46,411 bases of DNA, taken from contig NW_006767438.1 of NCBI RefSeq assembly GCF_000264995.1, positions 1,603,631 to 1,650,041 of the forward strand. Direction: 5' to 3'. The first letter of the stretch is position 1; each line of letters begins with the position of its first letter. The notes under the pieces are model-generated. The model was not told the DNA's origin. It saw nothing but the letters and a program-made list of their open reading frames with translations, and searched no databases. The translations under genes were made by a program, and so were the position numbers. Positions 1 to 12,082 of the stretch are shown piece after piece. The DNA is from Punctularia strigosozonata HHB-11173 SS5 (taxonomy: Eukaryota; Basidiomycota; Agaricomycetes; Corticiales; Punctulariaceae).

Positions 1-590
1 AACATTGCTCCTATGTGTATGGAGTTGTTATCTTATCTTATCGTATAAGCGCCCAAAAATCCACCCAAATGCGGCAACTGTCATTACGCAGAGAAACCAA
101 AGCGCAGTAGACCATACGATTACGTAACTGATTGTTATCAAGTCAGCGCTGACTTCGGCAACTCGGCAAACAGACGGATAACATTCGGAACTGATACTAT
201 CACATGATGTAAGCGATCCCACACCTACTATGTCACGCTGCTGCGTCCCATCTAAAACTAGCGCTCGTCCGTCCGATTAACGCGGATAATCACGCTTTAT
301 CACGCTTTTGTAACGTTTTGGCTGGGGTCACATCCCTGTCACTGTGACGAGGCCCATGCGCAAAAACCAACTCCCTCCTTCGGGGGAGTCGGAACCTATG
401 CAAGGCATACAATTCCCCTACCGCACCCCCACATGAGCGAGTATAGTGGCACGCCGTATTGAGAGCTCGCCGTTGAATAATTCTCGGTATTCAAATTACA
501 CATCTCCAGTAACCTTGTGCGCCGAAGTTATGTCAATCGGAGAAAGCTATAGAGATAAAACGAGGGCGTCAGTCGCAAATATTTGCGGAG
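1..590. other. Intergenic, no gene recognised
   Basis: No reading frame here has recognisable homology or a plausible intron/exon structure. A minus-strand frame at 28-222 could encode a 64-residue peptide with one hydrophobic stretch. It has no support beyond being open. The right edge is the 3' flank of the DUF6534 gene. Confidence 0.5.
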
Positions 591-1637
591 TTATTGCTCA
601 TACGTAACCTTTCCGTCTTCGTCATGTTGAAAGCGGTTCATCTCAACCTGAACGTTGATCCCTCGCGGTCGAGAGTCAGAGGTAGTGATCGTGTTGGATC
701 CCGATGCTTGCAAGCCGGTAGAGATGATCACTCCAGAGGAGTTCCCATTTTTAAGAGACGCGCGACCGTTGAGGCTGTGATATCGAGAAAAATATGTCAG
801 TATGAACATTCATGCGCAGGACACTGACAACTCACAATACAAGCAAACTGTTTGAGTAAAGCTTTGCGTAGAAAAGCAGGATTCCAAGCCAAATCGCATT
901 GTTAGGCATTGATACGGTGCAGGCAAGCATGAGTATTGATGCGACGCTTGTGACCGCTCCAGTCTCGACAGTCCACAGGATTAGCTTGTCAAGGACAAGT
1001 CTCGTATTGCGAAACCTGCTGCGTCTCCGGCGCAAGAGTAAGATAAGGGACATCGCGTTGTAGGCGTCGAGCGCCATGGTGTTGGCGATCGCCAAATTCA
1101 TCAGCCACCTATACTGCTGAACAAATTCCGGGAGAAGTCCGACTCGCATTGAAGTGACTGTGAGAGCGATGGCCAGAGCGAGTCGAAAAACGGAAAGAAT
1201 CCAGCCAGGAAGGGCGATGACAATCTGCGACGATACAACGCGGATGCGCCATGCAAAGAATGACTGGACGGCGCATCCGACCACACCGGATAGGAAGACG
1301 CATGTAGCGAGATCCCATGGGACGAGGAAGAGCTTGAGAACCTGTCCAAACTCCGTGATAGTAGCACCATAGAGGTAAGACCAGCTGAGAGCCGTATGGA
1401 GAGTCTCCGTAAGCCTGAAAGACAAATAGAATGTCAGACTCGTATTGATCGTACTTCAATGAAGCGTCCATACCACACAAAACCGACCAATATCTTGATG
1501 TACACCTTGTCGCGCTTGAAATGCTCGGAAGCTACGTAAATGTATGTTTGCATGGTCATAACGCCGAACAGCACTGTGGAGATGAGGATTCCGATCTCCA
1601 GAGCACCAACGGATGTGTCGAGGAGAGACGGTGCCAT
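591..1637 (-). CDS. DUF6534-family multi-pass membrane protein (copy A)
   Basis: Predicted integral membrane protein of the basidiomycete DUF6534 family, function unknown. I read three exons: 1637-1474, 1414-836 and 774-591. They close in frame to 308 residues. The N-terminus begins MAPSLLDTSVGALEIG, followed by a helix with a motif (FGVMTMQTYIY) usual for the family. Exon 2 starts in the family's W-L-x-E-T-x-H-T motif and carries five or six more hydrophobic helices. The C-terminal tail is hydrophilic and Ser/Gly/Asn-rich. The first splice only works with donor GTATGG at 1473, which joins V-W to L-T-E-T-L-H-T. Introns are 59 and 61 nt. A close paralogue with the same gene structure lies at 22579-23616. 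The nearest neighbour, a P450, starts 840 bp away on the other strand. Confidence 0.88.
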
Positions 1638-2475
1638 GTCTGTGCTATGCTGAGCTTGTTCCGATGACCTCTGGGTGCTTCGAGCTAGTTCGCAATTGTT
1701 CCGGTGGTGTGAGGCCGGGCCAATTCTACGTATAGAGGAGATCATCTCCTAAAGTACCAGAAGAACAGTCAATACTGCGCCAGCGTCAAGGGGCTTCCTT
1801 TTGATGTCCGTGTTGGTACTTGCTAAAGCAGGGGTATAGAGATTCTACTTAGTGTAAGCTTGATGATCAAGATTTCTCCGTACGCTGTCCATGTGGATGC
1901 TATGTACCATGATGAAACGTAGCTTTACACAATGCAGGCGCATGCTGGAAACCATGTACACCGATCATTGCAGAGCGCCCATATTCGCTATCATGGTGGG
2001 CGATTGTAGGCCAGATCGTGTGAAGACCATGCTGTCCATAACTCAATGAAGCACGATGTCCGGAGTGTTCTCGGAGTGAAGCGCGTATCAGCATGGGATA
2101 CTTTTCAGTCTAGTGTTTCCTCAGCGCGCCCAGAGCGCGCCACATGATTTGGAAGTTCGGAGGATCAAGATCCGGCGTCCAGATTGATGTGCAGGGGCGG
2201 GACTTGATCTGATCTGACTCTGAGTCCGCTGGCGTTGCTTCAGGCCGTGTGTGCGCTTGTGGGTGACCGAACGGACTGAAACAAGACGCCGATGGTGCCA
2301 ACGAAGCCTGTGACAGGCAGCGCGGGAAGGTACATAAATTGAACCTACGTCGCACAGCCATCCGCATCGGTCATCCCGGCTTCCCAGCCATTGCTCTGGC
2401 CTCAAGTCAAGCCCCACGAAGCGGGCGCGCTCTCTCCTTCGACAACAACCAGATAGACCTTCGTACCTCAGGAGG
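1638..2475. other. Divergent intergenic region (DUF6534 / P450)
   Basis: 838 bp between two divergent genes. Short frames occur on both strands (for example minus strand 2110-2510), but none resembles a known protein or has supporting splice structure. The region presumably holds both promoters. I see no clear regulatory motif. Confidence 0.45.
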
Positions 2476-4565
2476 ATGGCCGCAAACCCAACACCACTTG
2501 CTCTCTCCACGGGTCTGGTGAGAGCATCTCGTGCAGCGCGTGCAACGCTGAACCTAGCCTGATGTAGTTGACATCGTTCGCATTCCGGCGCTTTGAGCCA
2601 CGGCGTCCACTGTTCATTTTTTCGCTGCTGTTCATCCCGCCGCTTTTCCTCGCTGCCATTGCTTCATCCGGTTTGGGACCCCTTCAACGCGTGCAAACAG
2701 TAGCCAAACATGTCGTGCTACATCTTGCATCTCTCGTCATCTCCACCGTCGCGTATCGCGTTTCACCTTTCCATCCCCTCGCAAAATACCCAGGTCCTTG
2801 GAGATGCAAAGTTACGCGTCTATGGGCGCTGAAAATCGCCAATGGGGGTAATCAGCACCGTTACTACCACGCCCTCCATGAAAAATTTGGGCCGGTAGTG
2901 AGGTCGGGTCCGAACCATCTGCACGTACGCGATCGAAGCGCCATACCTATAGTTATGGGAAGAGAATTTCGCAAGGGAGGACGTACGCACAGTTTATCTC
3001 TGTACAATTACCCCCGCCTGACTGCGCTACAGGTTACGAGTCTAATCGCCTTCCCGGCTCGCAAGGCGCGCTGCTCACCATCTCCGATCCACATCTCCAT
3101 TCGCAGAGAAGGAGAATATGGGAGCGAGCGTTCACACCCACCAATATCAAGGAATATGAAGAGGTGGTCCGACGGCGAGCAAATGAGCTTGTGAAACAGC
3201 TTCGGAGTAAGAAGGGTTCCGCGTTGGACCTTAGCTCGTGGATAACCTACCTTTCGTGAGCTGTCTCTCCATAGCGCCTTTGAAATCTCGCTGAATTGAT
3301 CTCACAGGTTTGATGTGATGGGCGACGTAGCGTACGGCGGCCTATTCAATCTTGTATCTGATGGAGGGGACAAGTTAGGCTTCATTGCGCGCATGAACCA
3401 CGGTGTCAAGCAGCAAGAAGTCGCCGGAACCATCGAATGGCTGGCGCCGTTTGTGCTCTGGCTTCCGCAAATCAAGGCCGCCAGCGCTCGCATGTATGCA
3501 ATGGGCCGCCGGGCACTGGATGCACGCATGAAACAGGGCACAACTCGGAGGGATCTATTCTATTATCTTGTGCGTTCTAACTTCTGTTATTTCTTGAGAC
3601 TTGGTTCCGACGCATATCGTCAGCTGGACGAGGACAAAACTGGAAACGGAGGCGCAGAGCCTCTGAACGATGTGACGCTGATGGTAGAGGCCAGCTTTGC
3701 TATCGTCGCAGGTTCTTTACAATCGTCTGGTTCTTCACATCGCTCCTAATACGAGTGAACGCTCCCAGGCTCTGACACAACTGGGACGGCGCTCTCCAAT
3801 GCCTTCTACTATCTACTCACTCATCCACCCGTGTATCGTCGCCTGCAAGGAGAGGTCGACGCGGCCTACGCAAACTCTGGAGACGGCGAAAACGTGGATC
3901 CTGCCGTCCTTTCCGAAATGCCATACCTGAACGCGGTGATGTACTACATCCTCGCTCGTTCTCAGGGACCTCATCGAGCTCTGACTCCGCACAGTAACGA
4001 GACGCTCAGGATGCAGCCTGCACTGCCTAACGGTGTTCAGCGGCGCAAGCCCTTCGGCAGCGGAGATATCACGGTTGGGGCTTATCGCATTCCTGCTGGA
4101 ACTACGGTGCAGATTCCTAGCTACTCCAGTAAGTCGTCCTTGGAGCTAGCATGCACCGTACCCCCTGACGTCAAATCAGTTCATCGTGACCCGAGATACT
4201 TCTATCCAGAACCAAATACTTTCATTCCGGAACGATGGATCACTGGTGCCGATATCACAAAGGCGCATGGTTTCGCACTGGATAAGGACGCTTACATCCC
4301 GTTCAGCTACGGTAGGCGCCTATTCGCTTGCTCAAATACTTGAATAATGCGGACGGTAACTTGTGTTGTAGGTGCGACCAATTGCGTTGGTCGTCCTCTC
4401 GCCCTCCTCGAGCTTCGTGCCATCATTGCGACATTGGTACATCTGTTCGATTTTACTCTAGCCGAGAACGAGGGATGGTCGAAGGATAACTGGGAGAAAG
4501 ATCTCAGGGATGCGTTCGTGCTACTGAAAGGCCCGTTGATGGTCACTGTTCGGGAGAGGCTCTGA
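2476..4565 (+). CDS. Cytochrome P450 monooxygenase (P450-1)
   Basis: Membrane-anchored fungal P450, haem-thiolate monooxygenase, substrate unknown. Nine exons close in frame to 553 residues: 2476-2517, 2568-2982, 3033-3255, 3308-3569, 3624-3711, 3769-3940, 3995-4128, 4180-4311, 4372-4565. The true ATG lies in a 14-codon first exon, because the second exon is preceded directly by an in-frame stop. A hydrophobic N-terminal anchor is followed by a Pro-rich hinge ([13 protein letters not shown]). C-helix WERAF, I-helix AGSDTTG, ExxR as ETLR, FIPERW, and haem loop [11 protein letters not shown] with the Cys ligand are all present. Three of these motifs span exon junctions, which supports the splicing. 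It faces a related P450 tail to tail 402 bp away, and the two share exon 1 length and phase. I cannot assign a CYP family number. Confidence 0.93.
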
Positions 4566-4967
4566 ATTCATTTGTGTACTATGTGCCGGCGTCCCTGCGA
4601 ACATCTGTGACAGTGGTCTGGTAAACTGTATAGTTATGTACTCCACGACTCGTTTCTTCTTGTTGCTGCTCGTGACCTTACAACCAGACTCCATACCTGG
4701 TGCGGAAATCCAATGGAAACCGGGCGCGCCATCACAATGCTATACGAGTGCCTCGTTGACATGATACGTAACCTGATATTACGGCTATTACGGCACTGCA
4801 CCGTAATGTACATGGCAATAAAGACGGCTCGATGGCCCCAAATACGAACCTGCCCAGACCAGACCCGCCAATATTAATATGTTCGCATTGCGATTCCAAC
4901 TTGCAAAGGCTCAGCATCATGATCATGATTACATGCAATCGACCGTTGGAGCAATGATCTCGCCTGC
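4566..4967. other. Convergent 3' intergenic region
   Basis: 402 bp between the stop codons of two converging P450 genes. It should hold both 3' UTRs and polyadenylation signals. No coding potential seen. Confidence 0.5.
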
Positions 4968-7183
4968 TCAATCGGTATCTCTCCGTTTCGCACAGGCCAT
5001 TAAGGGTACGCCCAGCCCTGTCGTCCTGCGATTGTAGATCCGCTCGCGAAACTCCCTCGCGTCGAAATCAGCCGGTAGGCTCATGTCGTACGCGAGCAGC
5101 AGACGCGCGAGGACGTAGCGCATCTCGTAGTATGCAAACGTCTTTGCGGGGCACACATAAGTTCCTGAGAATGACACGCGAACACCGTTAGTATGACCCA
5201 AACAGTTGCGACGAGCGTTTGGACGCGCACCGGCTGTAAAGGTAATCAAAGCCTTCCGATCTGTTTCAAATCCTGCCGCAAGCGCGTCTTCTGCCCACCT
5301 CTCGGGTACGAACTGGTCCGGCATCGGAGAAAAGCTCTCCGCTGAAGTTTGTACGGAGTGAGCTGCGATCGCGACGACAGTCCCTCCAGGAATAAATACC
5401 GATCCAGACGGCATATGTGCGTCCTCCAAGATGGCACCGTGCGGAGGCGTGATGCGCGGGTTGAAGAAGGGCGTTCCCAGTCGGAGAGACTCGTTCACAG
5501 CACCATTTAGCAGCGGCAGGGACGCAAGAAATGAAGGGTTCAGGTGATCGTGTAAGGAAGTGTCGCTCCCAGGCACCAACCCACGAGCCGTGTTTGAAGA
5601 TTCGTCAAGATGAATCGCATGCTTCAGCGAGTGGAATAGCTCGGATTGCAACTTGTTCCAGTACCCCGGGGAGGAGAGGACGAAATATAGAGCGAGCGAG
5701 ATGGAGAGCGACGTATTGTCAGAGCCTGATTCATCGATGCATGAGCACTCAGCACGCCAGCCGCAACGGTGTACGCACCTGCCTCGATTGCCACCAGGGC
5801 GTTCACTTCCAAGTCCGTCTTCGTCATCTGCCTACGGCTTTGCGGGTGTCCTTCGAGCTATTCAAGGGCATGATAATGTTAGCTCGTGTCTTGTGGTGCC
5901 ACAACGCAGGAGACTGCACATTGATGTCATGATGCACATCCTCACCCAGTATCCGCTGATGTCTCGGATCGAGATCTCATGCTTCCTCCCTGCGTTGATC
6001 CGAGCCTGCATCATATTGCCAGCTTTCTGGCGCAGTTGGTGAAGATGAGAAGAGAAAGGTAGATGCCATAGTATGTCGAGTAGCCACGGCATTTGCCCGA
6101 ATGAGTCGACGATGGCCATGGCCTCCTTTCCGTTGTCAACGAGAGATTCAAGGTCGCCGTCGCGCATTAACTCCTAGGAGAGCCGGTGATATGCAATACT
6201 GGAGCCAACATAGTATAAGCACGCACGAGTTGACTTGAACCGCCAAACACAATCTCCCCCTGTAAATAGACGTTTTATTCAGTCGCAGATCACTCAGCGG
6301 TTTTCTAATCACCATGAAGTCATACGACCAGTGCGATACGCATTCACTCAAGTTGACTCGCCCCGTCAGGGGTTGTAGACGACGAGATATACATGCAATA
6401 AGCTCGTTTGTACGGCGTTCGAGGGGTAAATAGAAGTCCTGCACCCTACATGGCGACCTTTGCGTAAGCGATTCTCTCAGAGATAGAGCGATATAACATA
6501 CCCTTTAGTGAGAGCTTGGCCCCACACGTAGCGCAGCTCACTGTGTATTTTCTTATCGCGCGGCTTGAAGAAAAGCGACTGGGCATCGACGTGACCCGGA
6601 ATATCGTACGCGTACGACTTTTCCCATCCGCCGGCGTAAACTAACGATTGTGCGGCAGGAGAGCAGATCGATAAGAAGTTGGGACCTAAGCGCAAACGGT
6701 TCAGCTAGTACTATGCAGAGGTCATGGGTGGGAGTACTTACCTATCCGTACAACTCGTCCGTATCTTGCGTGCAGTCTCCCGATGACGATATGACGTCTC
6801 CCACTCAGGCTTGCCAGCACAAGCGCCAAGTCGGACATTTGCCATAGTAACGGGCCTCGGAACCGGTGGAGGGAATGAAACGGACTGACTCTCCAGGAAA
6901 CCGTGAACAAAATCGCTCCGAGGATGTGAAGGAAGAACAGGCGCAAGAAGCAGAATGATGATACGTTTCCAGGACGGTCGCGATTCTCCACCAGCGCGAG
7001 GGCGAGAGACAGAGTTATTATTGCGAGGAGGGCGTGATCGCCTCTCAGCCGGGTGCGCTTCAGGTGCAGAATTGCGCAAGTGAGCTGAGTCGCATCGTTA
7101 GCTATGGGTGAAGCACGTAGTGGGTCGGCTATAGGACTGACAACTCCAGATGACAGCGCCAGCGCCATCACGATGTTGTCCAT
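4968..7183 (-). CDS. Cytochrome P450 monooxygenase (P450-2)
   Basis: Second P450 of the convergent pair. Nine exons close in frame to 577 residues: 7183-7142, 7084-6742, 6685-6502, 6445-6313, 6259-6227, 6173-5946, 5857-5779, 5725-5231, 5164-4968. The first exon again encodes exactly 14 codons (MDNIVMALALSSGV) and aligns with P450-1, so I prefer this ATG over one seven codons upstream. A membrane anchor, the hinge VSPFHSLHRFRGP, I-helix AGSDNTS, ExxR as ESLR and FVPERW are visible. The haem loop is FTAGTYVCPAKTFAYYEMR: the Cys ligand is present, but the usual Gly two residues after it is Ala. It shares several intron positions with P450-1 but lacks the two near ExxR and before HRDP. The 5' end abuts a repeat tied to a transporter locus. 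Confidence 0.92.
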
Positions 7184-7402
7184 CCGATCGATGGATACTG
7201 GCATTGCGGATGTTCAGGGGGGGAGGAGGGTTGGAGGTTTGCCTTCCCTGCGTCTGTCTACCCCGAAACGAGATCATCGCATGCGAGGGCGTGGTAACCG
7301 GTCAGACCCACATTGTGACAGACTGTAATATGAAACGGGCAATGGTGAAGCCCGTCGAAGTTGAAAAAAGCATCATTTGTTTGCAGGGTGTTTCTTGCGT
7401 CG

Positions 7403-7985
7403 TCTTTGGATTATTGGCCGGTAACATGCAAGCTCCAAGTTTCAACGTGTCCGAAGCACCGGAGATTCAGACTGCTTCCGCGCGTGTGAAGGCCTGGGCG
7501 TTGTAAGAACGTCCGGCATGACCAAAGGGAGTGAGTGCGGCTGCAGCCAAATTTGTCGGACTGGTGAGATCCTGTGTCACGCCTTCGCTCAGACGAGGAA
7601 AGGCCCTACCTGCTTTTCTGGCACTGATGAGGAAACCTGGGCGCTCTGTGCCACACATACACGCTGCGCCCCACGCCGCGATGGTGTTGTCCGCCGAGAT
7701 AGAGGAAAATACAAGATATCGGTGGCCCTAACTTCTGTAATGCAGTCACAATGACGGGCAAGCAGTGGGCACCGAGTTGCAGGTGAAACCTATCCGATCT
7801 ACGCCCATTTCCATTGGCATTCCTAGAGACTCCCGTCATTGCTGTCCATCCCCCGGAAGATCGAAGCTATCACGCGCTCAAGGCAATACCATTTCGGTCC
7901 GGCGTTCCCATTAGCGAGGATCGCGCCCCGTATGCGCGCCGTACCCCATCATCGATTCTCTAGGGTGTTGTGGAGGTGGGCCATC
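7403..7985. repeat. Long direct repeat, copy 1 (transporter 5' region)
   Basis: This stretch is a diverged direct repeat of 17381-17984, sharing long blocks such as GACTGCTTCCGCGCGTGTGAAG. Copy 2 sits upstream of the intact DHA2 transporter at 18188, so the repeat is the transporter's distal 5' region. It contains part of a minus-strand open frame (7606-7839) matching the start of a longer frame in copy 2. Here that frame is shifted by a 2-nt difference in a CA-rich run. I do not regard that frame as a proven gene. The match stops at about 7985 and resumes at 11509. Confidence 0.8.
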
Positions 7986-10900
7986 GGTAGTCTAAATTCT
8001 TCGGTAATTCCAGCCGTGTACGTGAATCAGAAGGATGGGTCGGTGGCGACCTTTCTTTGCGGCTTGTGCTTTCGAGAGATATTCTCAGTCCTCACTTCAA
8101 CGACGCACATTCTCACCGGGTTCATTTCTGGACAATTTTCGTCGAGAACATCCCACCCACGGCGATCAAAAGTCAGCGGTGGGCCGGACCCAAACGGAGT
8201 GGATTGCTGCTCGCTCCCTCGATGAACCCCAAGCCACCGAAGCTTTCGCGCCCAAGTGAACAACTGTCAGCGCGAGTGAGTCGTCGCAGCCACTGTTCAA
8301 GCTGCGACGCCTCCGCTCTTGTCGAACAAGCTCAGATCGATCTCTAATATTGTGCGCAAGATAGTAGCCTCCGTCGCGAGACGCACAAGTACACCGATCA
8401 TCAGGTCTCGCTGGTCTCGCGTAATGTGAAGGATCTCTCGGGGGCTTGGGCTTGAATGCTCGAACGCAGCTGGCAACTGCGACGATCAGAACCTGTGGTA
8501 ACAGAGGCTCCGATTACGCTGTGCACCCCTCTAAAGGAAGACTCAATAAAGCATCCAGCAAGGTCAAACTGGTCCCATGCCCTGATTACGGCTTTCATCT
8601 CAATGCGCGGGCCGCCAACGCGCACACTAGCGCCCCATCGGGGAACCTTACGGATCACACACTCACACTCACTCTGACCGCCTTGCTAAGTCTGGCTGAC
8701 GCGGTGAGGGTAACGCTGATTGACAGCGAACGGTCGGAACGGAGCGCACTCCGTCGGGTCCGCTGGCATGCGTTCACGGGTGGGCCGCGACACAGACCAA
8801 AGCAATGCACTCGCCTGCCATGCGTCGATCGTCTGTTCTGTGAGGGCATAGTCTGTTCTGTGAGGGCATGATAAGTCTCATGGCTGGAATGGATCATGGA
8901 CTGGCTTACAGCACCGCAGTTCGACCGTGGAGGCGAAGTTAGACTCGTCACCGGACGTTACATAGACGACGATGGCTCCAAGCGCCGGATTGGCAGAACC
9001 AAGAGGTTTGACCAAAGTCCAAGCGATCGAACTTCGACTTGGTTACGACGCCCGCGGGGGCAGGGTTCCTTGGAGGTGGTGTTTGGTGGGACTAGCTGGT
9101 GCAGATGTAGAGGAGAGGCGTGTCTCGATAGTGCCGACGGCAGCATCTTTGGCTGGCTGGTCGACGTGTGGTGCGTTGGCCGATGGGGCGATAGGTACAT
9201 ACGCCATAGAGGCGAGTCCTGATCGTCACATCGCACGTTCGGAACCCCTCGCCGTCGGACAAAAGAAGTCGATGGCAGGAGTGGCGTTGTGGTGACAGAA
9301 GCTACAAGAAGGAAAAGGAGTAAAGTTAATGACCACGGCATATGACGAGGAGTAGATGAAAACGTACCTGAATAGAGTACCCCGCCGTCGTGGGCTAACA
9401 AAGGTTGAGATGAAGTAAGAAGACTGGAACGCTGTCGCTATAACCAGTCGGTCGAAAGGTTTTCCATCGTTCATGGTTTCCAGGACATGGAGATTGCGGG
9501 AGACGTTCCGGAGATAACGCAAAATCGAGGATGATAGAGGAATCTCGGGAACGGCATCGTGGGTATGCCCGGTCTGCGCTCCGGCGGCCTCTTTGTTCCA
9601 ATACGACAGCCGATGTCGACCTTCGAACACCTAATCGTGCGCTGGTCGTTGAGTGTGACGGGGCCAGGGAGAATGCGAGCAAGTCATTGAAGTGGTACTT
9701 GTCCTGGTGAACCGATAGTTGGGCGAGGTAAACCATTTTCGAAGTTAATTCAAGTGCAGTAGGTGGCGAGGAACGTCGAATAAGGGAGAGAGAACCGCGC
9801 TCTTCCTCGTGAGGATGGATACTGGCTTGATGGTAATGACCGCCGAACCCGTGATGTCTGTACATGGCGTTACGAGGGCCAGCGTGTAAAGTACGAAGCT
9901 ATGAGTACGTTCAGCGAGGGAACATGTGCGAGCAAATTGCACGCACTCAAAACCGTTCAACGGTGACTTCTCCACAAGCTGCAGTAGAAGAGCTTCATAG
10001 AATAGTGGTTCAGAGCGAACCCGGATGTGGTTCGCCTGCGTAGAGACGGTCTTGCGTCTGAACACGTCCCGTTATTTGGAAGACGGTAGTTTCAAGATGT
10101 TGAGAGACGTCGTATCATTGCATAACGTGAGCGTGGTCGCGTACTGAGCACAAACAATAGTTAGCCTAAGTTGCGATAGCAACGGATCCGTTGCAATACA
10201 TACGAAAGGTTAAGACGGCAAGGACAATGGCGCGCAAGAAGGCAGTCGCGCGAGCTCGCTAGTCTTATCCTGTACGAATGATGCATCTCGACAGAAGAGC
10301 AGCGATTTACCTGATAAAAAAAACACGAGTCAGCACTATGCGATACAATGACGATGGATTGGCTCACTATAGCGCGTTGAGCGTTCATTTTATTGTTGCG
10401 AGTTTTGAAGACGGATGATTTGGCGGTGTGTAGAGAATGTCACGGGTACAAGATGGACGTTGTTGGCACACGAGAACGTCCAGGAGTTCATCTTGCAGCG
10501 GGTGTGGGCACAGCCGCTATAGACGCACATCCCTTCTTCCGTCCTATCCTGCATGGGCAAGCCCAGGCAGGTGTGTGACTCTACCAGGGCCCGTGCCCCT
10601 GATCCTGGCGAGAGTAGCATCCATCCTGTTCGCGCGAGTAGAGCCGAATTGTCATAGTTTGGTGAAGCTGGGCGTTGTTGACATGGCGGTCGGTCAAAAA
10701 AGGCGGCTTGAATATTGGACACGTGATTTTGGATTACGCAATCGACGCGTCTCTTGAGTCTCAGCCAGTCGAGGGCGCCTCATCGCAGCGTTCATAATGC
10801 GCATTCATCACCGCCGATCTAAGTAATGAGATATAACGCTTGCTTCATTCAAGGCTATTCAGAGTAACGTAATCTTGAATCAATAGTAGGAAACGAAAAT

Positions 10901-11508
10901 GCGTTCCAAACCAAAAGGTTCGGGCGACTCGCAGCCCAAGAATTGACGCGCTTGCGATGGCGGACTCCACCAGCCATACGCTAAGCGTGTCCCTGACGAC
11001 CGGAGCACTGAATCCGAGCGACCTCCTGGCGATCCCGAGAACGTCCCTATGGGCGGGACATGTGTCGTGTTTCATCGTCACACACGCCCATCGCTTCGGT
11101 GCGAGTTGCTTGTGCGTCGCTCGCTTTCTTACTCGCTGACTTTCTCACTCGCTCGCTTTCTCACTGGTGGGTGTCACGCGTCCTATTCTGCTAGTATACA
11201 GTCTCCCAGCTGGATAATGGCACGATGTCAATGTTCACAACGGAATACTTGCGTTTGGTCGGCTAGAGAGGAATCGTGTTGCAAATCGCCTTAGCAGCAT
11301 CGAGCGAGCATCAAGATTTGCAAGTAAGTATTCCAAGGATCGCCGAAGTCTTGCATGGATGTAGGTGAGGTCTTTTACTAGAACTACAGGACCAGAAAAC
11401 AGCGAGTGATGACCACCATAACTGACATGCGTACCAGATTCCAGAACGAATGTCGCGGTCGACTTCCACATAGGCGCTTCAAGACGAAAGGAGCTCGTCT
11501 CCTGATTA
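7986..11508. other. 3.5 kb segment interrupting the repeat; no gene recognised
   Basis: In copy 2 of the repeat the corresponding interval (17985-18027) is only about 43 bp. Here it is 3523 bp, so this looks like inserted or replaced DNA. Many short frames exist on both strands (for example minus 8958-9401, 9226-9630, 9745-10065, 10390-10722), but none gives a domain I recognise, and no transposase, reverse transcriptase or terminal repeat is evident. It includes a 20-bp tandem duplication and a CTCGCTTTCTCACT-like low-complexity run near 11120-11165. It may be a decayed mobile element or unrecognised fast-evolving sequence. Confidence 0.55.
8831..8870. repeat. Tandem duplication, 2 x 20 bp
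   Basis: Two adjacent 20-bp units beginning GTCTGTTCTGTGAGGGCAT, identical except for the last base. It lies in sequence without a recognised gene. Confidence 0.85.
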
Positions 11509-11621
11509 CGTGTCCTGTGCACATTCGCCTTGTGCCTCACTGACAGCAGAGGTATCCCGGTGTCCCTACATTCGCATCACAAGTGTCTGACTGCATCGTC
11601 ATCCACAGTTCCGGTGGTGAT
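11509..11621. repeat. Direct repeat copy 1, transporter-proximal part
   Basis: The match to copy 2 resumes here (18028-18187 in the intact locus). Shared landmarks are CGTGTCCTG(T/C)GCACAT, AGGTATCCC and CACTGCATCGTC-like sequence leading into the transporter start codon. This shows that the pseudogene that follows once had the same promoter as the intact transporter. Confidence 0.8.
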
Positions 11622-11875
11622 ATGTCGTCTAAGGATATATTCCGCGTATCGCAGGCTAGCGCACAAACTTCATCACTCGAGACTCTTTTGTGGGCAAGAC
11701 AGTTCGAATGCCCCGGTCGTACGCTCTCTTCTCTACACGGAACGTTTGAGCTGATCTCGAAGCGTGCTGCAGGGGCAGCATCATGTTCGTCGGGTCGGTT
11801 AAATCCGTCCTCATTGCTTTGACATGGGCTGGACAAAAGTTCCTGTGGGCCTCGTTTCATGGTTCTCGATATGTT
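11622..11875 (+). pseudogene. DHA2 transporter pseudogene with large internal deletion
   Basis: Starts with the same MSSKD N-terminus as the intact transporter at 18188. After about 15 codons it jumps to sequence matching 19012 onward (RDSFTSK ... IVRMDW region), followed by the GGTAACATCATGTTCG-type exon and the ALTWAGQQF segment, before homology ends near 11875. Relative to the intact gene about 775 bp is missing, removing the first several transmembrane helices, and the C-terminal half is absent. It cannot encode a working transporter. Confidence 0.82.
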
Positions 11876-12082
11876 TGCCGATCAGATGGGCACTTTCCTG
11901 TAAGCTCTACATCTTCTCATTCCGGCCCGCACTGACTCGACGACAGAGCACGGACGATAGCCAGGAAAGTCTAGATTGAATTCGCTATTCCTCCTCACAC
12001 ACGGCCCGAGGTGCAGCCTGAGTGCGGGCCCTTGGAGGCGCTCTTTTGTATCGGTCTGCCATCGTCGGAATGCACGAGTCCT

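Noticed and set aside
2568-2570. P450-1 starting at a TTG codon
   Set aside because: A 14-codon upstream exon with ATG at 2476 and a good GTGAGA donor aligns exactly with the first exon of P450-2.
8958-9401. 147-codon minus-strand open frame in the inserted segment
   Set aside because: Low-complexity Pro/Ser/His-rich translation, no domain and no plausible start context; likely chance.
9226-9630. Minus-strand frame with LETMNDGKPFDRL, faintly like the aldehyde dehydrogenase N-terminal region
   Set aside because: Only a dozen residues resemble the family, with no NAD-binding or catalytic Cys/Glu motif before or after in any frame.
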